A stretch of 64,000 bases of DNA. Source: Hemibagrus wyckioides. Its lineage: Eukaryota; Chordata; Actinopteri; Siluriformes; Bagridae. Positions 44,501-56,500 of this stretch are shown here, in pieces. The stretch's first letter is position 1. Every line of letters starts with the position of its first letter. The notes beneath the pieces are model-generated. The model was given only the letters and a program-made list of their open reading frames with translations, was not told the DNA's origin and ran no database searches. The translations under genes were made by a program, and so were the position numbers. Location of the stretch: positions 25,848,855-25,912,854 of the forward strand of contig NC_080715.1 of the NCBI RefSeq assembly GCF_019097595.1, given 5' to 3'.

Positions 44501-47500
44501 GTGTGTGTGTAATGGTGTTAGTGTGTGTGTAATGGTTTTCGTGTGTGTAATGGTGTTAGTGTGTGTGTGTAATGGTGTTAGTGTGTGTGTAATGGTGTTA
44601 GTGTGTGTGTGTAATTGTGTTAGTGTGTGTAATGGTGTTAGTGTGTGTGCAATGGTGTTAGTGTGTGTGTAATGGTGTTAGTGTGTGTAATGGTGTTAGT
44701 GTGTGTGTACTGGTGCTAGTGTGTGTGTAATGGTGTTAGTGTGTGTAATGGTGCTAGTGTGTGTGTGTAATGGTGTTAGTATGTGTGTAATGGTGTTAGA
44801 GTGTGTAATGGTGTTAGTGTGTGTAATGGTCTTAGTGTGTGTAATGATGTTAGTGTGTGTAATGGCGTTAGTGTGTGTGTAATGGTGTTAGTGTTTGTAA
44901 TGGTGTTAGTGTTTGTAATGGTGTTAGTGTGTGTATAATGGTGTTAGTGTGTGTGTAATGGTGTTAGTATGTGTGTAATGGTGTTAAAGTGTGTAATGGT
45001 GTTAGTGTGTGTGTGTGTGTTTGTGTGTGTGTAATGGTGTTAGTGTGTGTGTAATGGTGTTAGTGTTTGTAATGGTGTTAGTGTGTGTGTAATAGTGTTA
45101 GTGTGTGTAATGGTGTTAGTGTGTGTGTACTGGTGCTAGTGTGTGTGTAATGGTGTTAGTGTGTGTGTAATGGTGTTACTGTGTGTAATGGTGTTAGTGT
45201 GTATAATGGTGTTAGTGTGTGTGTAATGGTGTTAGTGTGTGTGTAATGGTGTTAGTGTGTGTGTAATGGTTTTCGTGTGTGTAATGGTGTTAGTGTGTGT
45301 GTGTAATGGTGTTAGTGTGTGTAATGGTGTTAGTGTGTATAATGGTGTTAGTGTGTGTAATGGTGTTAGTGTGTGTGTAATGGTGTTACTGTATGTGTAA
45401 TGGTGTTAGTGTGTGTGTAATGGTGTTAGTGTGTGTGTAATGGTTTTCGTGTGTGTAATGGTGTTAGTGTGTGTGTGTAATGGTGTTAGTGTGTGTGTAA
45501 TGGTGTTAGTGTGTGTGTGTAATTGTGTTAGTGTGTGTAATGGTGTTAGTGTGTGTGTAATGGTGTTAGTGTGTGTGTAATGGTGTTAGTGTGTGTGTAC
45601 TGGTGCTAGTGTGTGTGTAATGGTGTTAGTGTGTGTAATGGTGCTAGTGTGTGTGTGTGTAATGGTGTTAGTATGTGTGTAATGGTGTTAAAGTGTGTAA
45701 TGGTGTTAGTGTGTGTAATGGTCTTAGTGTGTGTAATGATGTTAGTGTGTGTAATGGTGTTAGTGTGTGTGTAATGGTGTTAGTGTGTGTAATGGTGTTA
45801 GTGTTTGTAATGGTGTTAGTGTGTGTGTAATGGTGTTAGTGTGTGTGTAATGGTGTTAGTGTGTGTGTAATGGTGTTAAAGTGTGTAATGGTGTTAGTGT
45901 GTGTGTAATAGTGTTAGTGTATGTGTAATGGTGTTAGTGTGTGTAATGGTGTTAGTGTATGTGTAATGGTGTTAGTGTGTGTAATGGTGTTAGTGTTTGT
46001 AATGGTGTTAGTGTGTGTGTAATGGTGTTAGTGTTTGTAATGGTGTTAGTGTGTGTGTATTGGTGTTACTGTATGTGTAATGGTGTTAGTGTGTGTGTAA
46101 TGGTGTTAGTGTGTGTGTACTGGTGTTAGAGTGTGTGTAATGGTGTTAGTGTGTGTAATGGTGTTAGTGTGTATAATGGTGTTAGTGTGTGTAATGGTGT
46201 TAGTGTATGTGTAATGGTGTTAGTGTGTGTGTGTGTAATTGTGTTAGTGTGTGTGTAATGGTGTTAGTGTATGTGTAATGGTGTTAGTTTGTGTGTGTAA
46301 TGGTGTTAGTGTGTGTGTAATGGTGTTAGTGTTTGTAATGGTGTTAGTGTGTGTGTATTGGTGTTACTGTATGTGTAATGGTGTTAGTGTGTGTGTAATG
46401 GTGTTAGTGTGTGTGTACTGGTGTTAGTGTGTGTGTAATGGTGTTAGTGTGTGTAATGGTGTTAGTGTGTATAATGGTGTTAGTGTGTGTAATGGTGTTA
46501 GTGTGTGTGTGTGTAATTGTGTTAGTGTGTGTGTAATGGTGTTAGTGTATGTGTAATGGTGTTAGTTTGTGTGTGTAATGGTGTTAGTGTGTGTGTAATG
46601 GTGTTAGTGTTTGTAATGGTGTTAGTGTGTGTGTAAAAGTGTTAGTGTGTGTAATGGTGTTTGTGTGTGTGTGTGTGTAATGGTGTTAGTGTGTGTAATG
46701 GTGTTAGTGTGTGTGTAATGGTGTTAGTGTGTGTAATGTTGTTAGTGTGTGTGTAATGGTTTTCGTGTGTGTAATGGTGTTAGTGTGTGTGTAATGGTGT
46801 TAGTGTGAGTGTAATGGTGTTAGTGTGTGTAATGGTGTTAGTGTGTGTGTGTAATTGTGTTAGTGTGTGTAATGGTGTTAGTGTGTGTGCAATGGTGTTA
46901 GTGTGTGTGTAATGGTGTTAGTGTGTGTAATGGTGTTAGTGTGTGTTTACTGGTGCTAGTGTGTGTGTAATGGTGTTAGTGTGTGTAATGGTGCTAGTGT
47001 GTGTGTGTAATGGTGTTAGTATGTGTGTAATGGTGTTAGAGTGTGTAATGGTGTTAGTGTGTGTAATGGTCTTAGTGTGTGTAATGATGTTAGTGTGTGT
47101 AATGGTGTTAGTGTGTGTAATGGTGTTAGTGTTTGTAATGGTGTTAGTGTGTATGTAATGGTGTTAGTATGTGTGTAATGGTGTTAAAGTGTGTAATGGT
47201 GTTAGTGTGTGTGTAATGGTGTTAGAGTATGTGTAATGGTGTTAGTGTGTGTGTAATGGTGTTAGTGTATGTGTAATGGTGTTTTTGTGTGTGTAATGGT
47301 GTTATTGTGTGTGTAATGGTGTTAGTGTGTATAATGGTGTTAGTGTATGTGTAATGGTGTTAGTGTGTGTGTAATAGTGTTAGTGTATGTGTAATTGTGT
47401 TAGTGTGTGTGTAATGGTGTTAGTGTGTGTACTGGTGCTAATGTGTGTGTAATGGTGTTAGTGTATGTGTAATGGTGTTAGTGTGTGTATTGGTGTTAGT

Positions 47501-50500
47501 GTATGTGTAATGGTGTTAGTGTGTGTAATGGTGTTAGTGTGTGTGTAATGGTGTTAGTGTGTGTAATGGTGTTAGTGTGTGTGTAATGGTGTTAGTGTGT
47601 GTGTAATGGTGTTAGTGTGTGTAATGGTGTTAGTGTGTGTGTGTAATGGTGTTAGTATGTGTGTAATGGTGTTAAAGTGTGTAATGGTGTTAGTGTGTGT
47701 AATGGTCTTAGTGTGTGTAATGATGTTAGTGTGTGTAATGGTGTTAGTGTGTGTGTAATGGTGTTAGTGTGTGTAATGGTGTTAGTGTTTGTAATGGTGT
47801 TAGTGTGTGTAATGGTGTTAGTGTGTGTGTAATGGTGTTAGTGTGTGTGTAATTGTGTTAGTGTGTGTGTAATGGTGTTAGTGTGTGTAATGGTGTTAGT
47901 GTGTGTAATGGTGTTAGTGTGTGTGTAATGGTGTTAGTGTGTGTAATGGTGTTAGTGTATGTGTAATGGTGTTAGTGTGTGTGTAATAGTGTTAGTGTAT
48001 GTGTAATTGTGTTAGTGTGTGTGTAACAGTGTTAGTGTGTGTGTAATGGTGTTAGTGTGTGTGTGTGTGTTAGTGTGTGTGTAATGGTGTTAGTGTTTGT
48101 AATGGTGTTAGTGTGTGTGTAATAGTGTTAGTGTGTGTAATGGTGTTAGTGTGTGTGTACTGGTGCTAGTGTGTGTGTAATGGTGTTAGTGTGTGTGTAA
48201 TGGTGTTACTGTGTGTAATGGTGTTAGTGTGTGTAATGGTGTTAGTGTGTGTGTAATGGTGTTAGTGTATGTGTAATGGTGTTAGTGTGTGTGTGTGTAA
48301 TTGTGTTAGTGTGTATGTAATGGTGTTAGTGTATGTGTAATGGTGTTAGTGTGTGTGTGTGTAATGGTGTTAGTGTGTGTGTAATGGTGTTAGTGTTTGT
48401 AATGGTGTTAGTGTATGTGTAATGGTGTTAGTGTGTGAGTAATAGTGTTAGTGTGTGTAATGGTGTTAGTGTGTATGTACTGGTGCTAGTGTGTGTGTAA
48501 TGGTGTTAGTGTATGTGTAATGGTGTTAGTGTGTGTGTGTGTGTGTGTAATGGTGTTAGTGTTTGTAATGGTGTTAGTGTGTGTGTAATGGTGTTAGTGT
48601 GTGTGTACTGGTGCTAGTGTGTGTGTAATGGTGCTAGTGTATGTGTAATGGTGTTAGTGTGTGTAATGGTGTTAGTGTGTGTAATGGTGTTAGTGTTTGT
48701 AATGGTGTTAGTGTGTGTGTAATAGTGTTAGTGTGTGTAATGGTGTTAGTGTGTGTAATGGTGTTAGTGTGTGTGTAATGGTGTTAGTGTGAGTGTAATG
48801 GTGTTAGTGTGTGTAATGGTGTTAGTGTGTATAATGGTGTTAGTGTGTGTAATGGTGTTAGTGTGTGTGTAATGGTGTTACTGTATGTGTAATGGTGTTA
48901 GTGTGTGTGTGTGTAATTGTGTTAGTGTGTGTGTAATGTTGTTAGTGTATGTGTAATGGTGTTAGTGTGTGTGTGTGTGTAATGGTGTTAGTGTGTGTGT
49001 AATGGTGTTAGTGTTTGTAATGGTGTTAGTGTGTGTGTAATGGTGTTAGTGTGTGAGTAATAGTGTTAGTGTGTGTAATGGTGTTAGTGTGTATGTACTG
49101 GTGCTAGTGTGTGTGTAATGGTGTTAGTGTATATGTAATGGTGTTAGTGTATGTGTAATGGTGTTAGTGTGTGTGTGTGTGCAATGGTGTTAGTGTGTGT
49201 AATGGTGTTAGTGTTTCTAATGGTGTTAGTGTGTGTGTAATGGTGTTAGTGTGTGTGTACTGGTGCTAGTGTGTGTGTAATGGTGTTAGTGTGTGTGTAA
49301 TGGTGTTACTGTGTGTAATGGTGTTAGTGTGTATAATGGTGTTAGTGTGTGTAATGGTGTTAGTGTGTGTGTAATGGTGTTAGTGTATGTGTAATGGTGT
49401 TAGTGTGTGTGTGTGTAATTGTGTTAGTGTGTGTGTAATGGTCTTAGTGTATGTGTAATGGTGTTAGTGTGTGTGTGTAATGGTGTTAGTGTGTGTGTAA
49501 TGGTGTTAGTGTTTGTAATGGTGTTAGTGTGTGTGTAATGGTGTTAGTGTGTGTGTAATAGTGTTAGTGTGTGTAATGGTGTTAGTGTGTATGTACTGGT
49601 GCTAGTGTGTGTGTAATGGTGTTAGTGTATATGTAATGGTGTTAGTGTATGTGTAATGGTGTTAGTGTGTGTGTGTGTGCAATGGTGTTAGTGTGTGTAC
49701 TGGTGTTAGTTTTCTAATGGTGTTAGTGTGTGTGTAATGGTGTTAGTGTGTGTGTACTGGTGCTAGTGTGTGTGTAATGGTGCTAGTGTATGTGTAATGG
49801 TGTTAGTGTGTGTAATGGTGTTAATGTGTGTGTAATGGTGTTACTGTGTGTGTGTAATAGTGTTAGTGTGTGTAATGGTGTTAGTGTGTGTGTAATAGTG
49901 TTAGTGTGTGTGTAATAGTGTTAGTGTGTGTAATGGTGTTAGTGTGTGTGTGTAATGGTGTTAGTGTGTGTAATGGTGTTAGTGTGTGTGTAATGGTGTT
50001 AGTGTGTGTGTAATGGTTTTAGTGTGTGTAATGGTGTTAGTGTGTGTGTGTGTAATGGTGTTAGTGTGTGTGTAATGGTGTTATTGTGTGTAATGGTGTT
50101 AGTGTGTGTGTAATGGTGTTAGTGTGTGTAATGGTGTTAGTGTGTGTGTACTGGTGCTAGTGTGTGTGTAATGGTGTTAGTATGTGTGTAATGGTGTTAG
50201 AGTGTGTAATGGTGTTAGTGTGTGTAATGGTCTTAGTGTGTGTAATGATGTTAGTGTGTGTAATGTTAGTGTGTGTGTATTGGTGTTACTGTATGTGTAA
50301 TGGTGTTAGTGTGTGTAATGGTGTTAGTGTTTGTAATGGTGTTAGTGTGTGTGTATTGGTATTAGTGTGTGTGTAATGGTGTTAGTGTGTGTGTATTGGT
50401 GTTAGTGTACTTGTAATGGTGTTAGAGTGTGTGTACTGGTGCTAGTGTGTGTGTAATGGTGTTAGTGTGTGTAATGGTGTTAGTGTTTGTAATGGTGTTA

Positions 50501-53500
50501 GTGTGTGTGTAATGGTGTTAGTGTGTGTGTAAAGGTGTTAGTGTGTGTGTGTAATGGTGTTAGTATGTGTGTAATGGTGTTAGTCTGTGTAATGGTGTTA
50601 GTGTGTGTGTGTGTGTGCAATGGTGTTAGTGTGTGTAATGGTGTTAGTGTTTCTAATGGTGTTAGTGTGTGTGTAATGGTGTTAGTGTGTATGTACTGGT
50701 GCTAGTGTGTGTGTAATGGTGTTAGTGTATATGTAATGGTGTTAGTGTATGTGTAATGGTGTTAGTGTGTGTGTGTGTGTAATGGTGTTAGTGTGTGTAA
50801 TGGTGTTAGTGTTTCTAATGGTGTTAGTGTTTGTGTAATGGTGTTAGTGTGTGTGTACTGGTGCTAGTGTGTGTGTAATGGTGTTAGTGTGTGTAATGGT
50901 GTTAGTGTGTGTGTGTGTAATTGTGTTAGTGTGTGTGTAATGTTGTTAGTGTATGTGTAATGGTGTTAGTGTGTGTGTGTGTAATGGTGTTAGTGTGTGT
51001 GTAATGGTGTTAGTTTTTGTAATGGTGTTAGTGTGCGTGTAATGGTGTTAGTGTGTGTGTAATAGTGTTAGTGTGTGTAATGGTGTTAGTGTGTGTGTAC
51101 TGGTGCTAGTGTGTGTGTAATGGTGTTAGTGTATGTGTAATGGTGTTAGTGTGTGTGTGTCTGTGTGTAATGGTGTTAGTGCGTGTAATGGTGTTTGTGT
51201 GTGTGTACTGGTGCTAGTGTGTGTGTAATGGTGTTAGTGTGTGTGTGTAATGGTGTTACTGTATGTGTAATGGTGTTAGTGTGTGTGTGTGTAATTGTGT
51301 TAGTGTGTGTGTAATGTTGTTAGTGTATGTGTAATGGTGTTAGTGTGTGTGTAATGGTGTTAGTGTGTGTGTAATGGTGTTAGTTTTTGTAATGGTGTTA
51401 GTGTGCGTGTAATGGTGTTAGTGTGTGTGTAATAGTGTTAGTGTGTGTAATGGTGCTAGTGTGTGTGTAATGGTGTTAGTGTATGTGTAATGGTGTTAGT
51501 GTTTGTAATGGTGTTAGTGTGTGTGTAATGGTGTTAGTGTGTGTGTGTGTGCAATGGTGTTAGTGTGTGTACTGGTGTTAGTTTTCTAATGGTGTTAGTG
51601 TGTGTGTAATGGTGTTAGTGTGTGTGTACTGGTGCTAGTGTGTGTGTAATGGTGCTAGTGTATGTGTAATGGTGTTAGTGTGTGTAATGGTGTTAGTGTG
51701 TGTAATGGTGTTAGTGCACTGGTGCTAGTGTGTGTGTAATGGTGCTAGTGTATGTGTAATGGTGTTAGTTTGTGTAATGGTGTTAGTGTACTGGTGCTAG
51801 TGTGTGTGTAATGGTGTTAGTGTGTGTGTAATGGTGTTAGTGTGTGTAATGCTGTTAGTGTGTGTAATGGTGTTAGTGCACTGGTGCTAGTGTGTGTGTA
51901 ATGGTGTTAGTGTGTGTGTATTGGTGTTAGTGTTTGTAATGGTGTTAGTGTGTGTGTATTGGTGTTAGTGTATGTGTAATGGTGTTAGTGTGTGTGTACT
52001 GGTGCTAATGTGTGTGTAATAGTGTGTGTGTGTGTGTGTAATGGTGTTAGTGTGTGTGTAATGGAGTTAGTGTGTGTAATGGTGTTAGTGTGTATAATGG
52101 TGTTAGTGTGTGTGTAATGGTGTTAGTGTATGTGTAATGGTGTTAGTGTGTGTGTGTATGTAATTGTGTTAGTGTGTGTGTAATGTTGTTAGTGTATGTG
52201 TAATGGTGTTAGTGTGTGTGTGTAATGGTGTTAGTGTGTATAATGGTGTTAGTGTGTGTGTAATGGTGTTAGTGTATGTGTAATGGTGTTAGTGTGTGTG
52301 TGTATGTAATTGTGTTAGTGTGTGTGTAATGTTGTTAGTGTATGTGTAATGGTGTTAGTGTATGTGTGTAATGGTGTTAGTGTGTGTGTAATGGTGTTAG
52401 TGTTTGTAATGGTGTTAGTGTGCGTGTAATGGTGTTAGTGTGTGTGTAATAGTGTTAGTGTGTGTAATGGTGTTAGTGTGTGTGTACTGGTGCTAGTGTG
52501 TGTGTAATGGTGTTAGTGTATGTGTAATGGTGTTAGTGTTTGTAATGGTGTTAGTGTGTGTGTAATGGTGTTAGTGTGTGTGTAATGGTGTTAGTGTGTG
52601 TGTAAAGGTGTTAGTGTGTGTGTGTAATGGTGTTAGTATGTGTGTAATGGTGTTAGTGTGTGTGTAATGATGCTAGTGTGTGTGTAATGGTGCTTGTGTG
52701 TGTGTAATGGTGCTAGTGTATGTGTAATGGTGTTAGTGTGTGTGTAATGGTGTTAGTGTATGTGTAATGGTGTTATTGTGTGTGTGTAATGGTGTTAGTG
52801 TGTGTGTAATGGTTTTAGTGTGTGTAATGGTGTTAGTGTACTGGTGCTAGTGTGTGTGTAATGGTGTTAGTGTGTGTAATGCTGTTAGTGTACTGGTGCT
52901 AGTGTGTGTGTAATGGTGTTCGTGTGTGTGTAATGGTGTTAGTGTTTGTAATGGTGTTAGTGTGTGTGTATTGGTGTTAGTGTATGTGTAATGGTGTTAG
53001 TGTGTGTAATGGTGTTAGTGTGTGTGTAATGGTTTTAGTGTGTGTAATGGTGTTAGTGTGTGTGTGTAATGGTGTTAGTGTGTGTGTGTAATTGTGTTAG
53101 TGTGTGTGTACTGGTGCTAGTGTGTGTGTAATGGTGTTAGTGTGTGTAATGGTGCTAGTGTGTGTAATGGTGTTAGTGTTTGTAATGGTGTTAGTTTGTG
53201 TAATGGTGTTAGTGTGTGTAATGGTGTTAGTGTGTGTGTGTAATGGTGTTAGTGTGTGTGTAATGGTGTTAGTGTATGTGTAATGGTGTTAGTGTGTGTG
53301 TAATGGTGTTAGTGTGTGTGTAATGGTGTTAGTGTGTGTGTAATGGTGTTAGTGTGTGTAATGGTGTTAGTGTGTGTGTAATGGTGTTAGTGTGTGTAAT
53401 GGTGTTAGTGTGTGTGTAATGGTGTTAGTGTATGTGTAATGGTGTTAGTGTGTGTAATGGTGTTAGTGTTTGTAATGGTGTTAGTGTGTGTGTATTGGTG

Positions 53501-56500
53501 TTAGTGTATGTGTAATGGTGTTTGTGTGTGTAATGGTGTTAGTGTGTGTGTAATGGTGTCAGTGTGTGTGTACTGGTGTTAGTGTGTGTGTAATGGTGTT
53601 AGTGTGTGTGTAATGGTGTTAGTGTATGTGTAATGGTGTTAGTGTATGTGTAATGGTGTTTGTGTGTGTGTGTGTGTAATTGTGTTAGTGTGTGTGTAAT
53701 GGTGTTAGTGTATGTGTAATGGTGTTAGTGTGTGTAATGGTGTTAGTGTGTGTGTAATAGTGTTAGTGTGTGTAATGGTGTTAGTGTGTGTGTAATGGTG
53801 TTAGTGTTTGTAATGGTGTTAGTGTGCGTTTAATGGTGTTAGTGTGTGTCTAATAGTGTTAGTGTGTGTAATGGTGTTAGTGTGTGTGTAATGGTGTTAG
53901 TGTGTGTGTAATGGTGTTAGTGTGTGTGTAATGGTGTTAGTGTGTGTAATGGTGTTAGTGTGTGTGTAATGGTGTTAGTGTGTGTGTAATGGTGTTAGTG
54001 TGTGTGTAATGGTGTTAGTGTGTGTAATGGTGTTAGTGTGTGTGTAATGGTGTTAGTGTGTGTGTGTAATGGTGTTAGTGTGTGTGTAATGGTGTTAGTG
54101 TGTGTAATGGTGTTAGTGTACTGGTGCTAGTGTGTGTGTAATGGTGTTAGTGTGTGTAATGGTGTTAGTGTACTGGTGCTAGTGTGTGTGTAATGGTGTT
54201 AGTGTGTGTGTAATGGTGTTAGTGTTTGTAATGGTGTTAGTGTGTGTGTATTGGTGTTAGTGTACTTGTAATGGTGTTAGTGTGTGTGTACTGGTGCTAG
54301 TGTGTGTGTAATGGTGTTAGTGTGTGTGTGTAATGGTGTTAATGTGTGTGTAATGGTGCTAGTGTGTGTGTAATGGTGTTAGTGTGTGTGTGTAATGGTG
54401 TTAATGTGTGTGTAATGGTGCTAGTGTGTGTGTAATGGTGTTAGTGTGTGTGTGTAATGGTGTTAATGTGTGTGTAATGGTGCTAGTGTGTGTGTAATGG
54501 TGTTAATGTGTGTGTAATGGTGCTAGTGTGTGTGTAATGGTGTTAGTGTGTGTGTGTAATGGTGTTAATGTGTGTGTAATGGTGTTAGTGTGTGTAATGG
54601 TGTTAGTGTGTGTGTGTAATGGTGTTAGTATGTGTAATGGTGTTAGTGTGTGTGTAATGGTGTTAGTGTGTGTGTAATGGTGTTATTGTGTGTGTAATGG
54701 TGTTAGTGTGTGTGTAATGGTGTTATTGTGTGTGTAATGGTGTTAGTGTGTGTAATGGTGTTAGTGTGTGTGTAATGGTGTTAGTGTGTGTGTAATGGTG
54801 TTAGTGTGTGTGTAATTGTGTTAGTGTGTGTGTAATGGTGTTAGTGTGTGTGTGTAATGGTGTTAGTATGTGTGTAATGGTGTTAGTGTGTGTGTAATGG
54901 TGCTAGTGTGTGTAATGGTGCTAGTGTATGTGTAATGGTGTCAGTGTGTGTACTGGTGCTAGTGTGTGTGTAATGGTGTTAGTGTGTGTGTGTACTGGTG
55001 CTAGTGTGTGTGTAATGGTGTTAGTGTGTGTGTGTAATGGTGTTAGTGTGTGTGTAATGGTGTTAGTGTGTGTAATGGTGTTAGTGTACTGGTGCTAGTG
55101 TGTGTGTAATGGTGTTAGTGTGTGTAATGGTGTTAGTGTACTGGTGCTAGTGTGTGTGTAATGGTGTTAGTGTGTGTGTAATGGTGTTAGTGTTTGTAAT
55201 GGTGTTAGTGTGTGTGTATTGGTGTTAGTGTACTTGTAATGGTGTTAGTGTGTGTGTACTGGTGCTAGTGTGTGTGTAATGGTGTTAGTGTGTGTGTGTA
55301 ATGGTGTTAATGTGTGTGTAATGGTGCTAGTGTGTGTGTAATGGTGTTAGTGTGTGTGTGTAATGGTGCTAGTGTGTGTAATGGTGCTAGTGTGTGTGTA
55401 ATGGTGTTAGTGTGTGTGTGTTGGTGTTAGTATGTGTAATGGTGTTAGTGTCTGTGTAATGGTGTTAGTGTGTGTGTAATGGTGTTATTGTGTGTGTAAT
55501 GGTGTTAGTGTGTGTGTAATGGTGTTAGTGTGTGTGTAATGGTGTTAGTGTGTGTGTAAAGGTGTTAGTGTGTGTGTGTAATGGTGTTAGTATGTGTGTA
55601 ATGGTGTTAGTCTGTCTAATGGTGTTAGTGTGTGTGTAATGGTGTTAGTGTGTGTGTAATGGTGTTATTGTGTGTGTAATGGTGTTAGTGTGTGTGTGTA
55701 ATGGTGTTAATGTGTGTGTAATGGTGCTATTGTGTGTGTAATGGTGCTAGTGTGTGTAATGGTGTTAGTGTGTGTGTAATGGTGCTAGTGTGTGTGTAAT
55801 GGTGTTAGTGTGTGTGTGTAATGGTGTTAATGTGTGTGTAATGGTGCTATTGTGTGTGTAATGGTTCTAGTGTGTGTAATGGTGCTAGTGTATGTGTAAT
55901 GGTGTCAGTGTGTGTACTGGTGCTAGTGTGTGTGTAATGGTGTTAGTGTGTGTGTGTACTGGTGCTAGTGTGTGTGTAATGGTGTTAGTGTGTGTGTGTA
56001 CTGGTGCTAGTTTGTGTGTAATGGTGTTAGTGTGTGTAATGGTGTTAGTGTACTGGTGCTAGTGTGTGTGTAATGGTGTTAGTGTGTGTGTAATGGTGTT
56101 AGTGTTTGTAATGGTGTTAGTGTGTGTGTATTGGTGTTAGTGTATGTGTAATGGTGTTAGTGTGTGTGTACTGGTGCTAGTGTGTGTGTAATGGTGTTAG
56201 TGTGTCTGTGTAATGGTGTTATTGTGTGTGTAATGGTGTTAGAGTTTGAAATGGTGTTAGTGTGTGTGTAATGGTGTTACTGTATGTGTAATGGTGTTAG
56301 TGTGTGTGTGTAATGGTGTTAGTGTGTGTAATGGTGTTAGTGTGTGTGTACTGGTGCTAGTGTGTGTGTAATGGTGTTACTGTGTGTGTGTAATGGTGTT
56401 AGTGTGTGTAATGGTGTTAGTATGTGTGTAATGGTGTTAGTGTATGTGTAATTGTGTTAGTGTGTGTAATGGTGTTAATGTGTGTGTAATGGTGTTAGTG

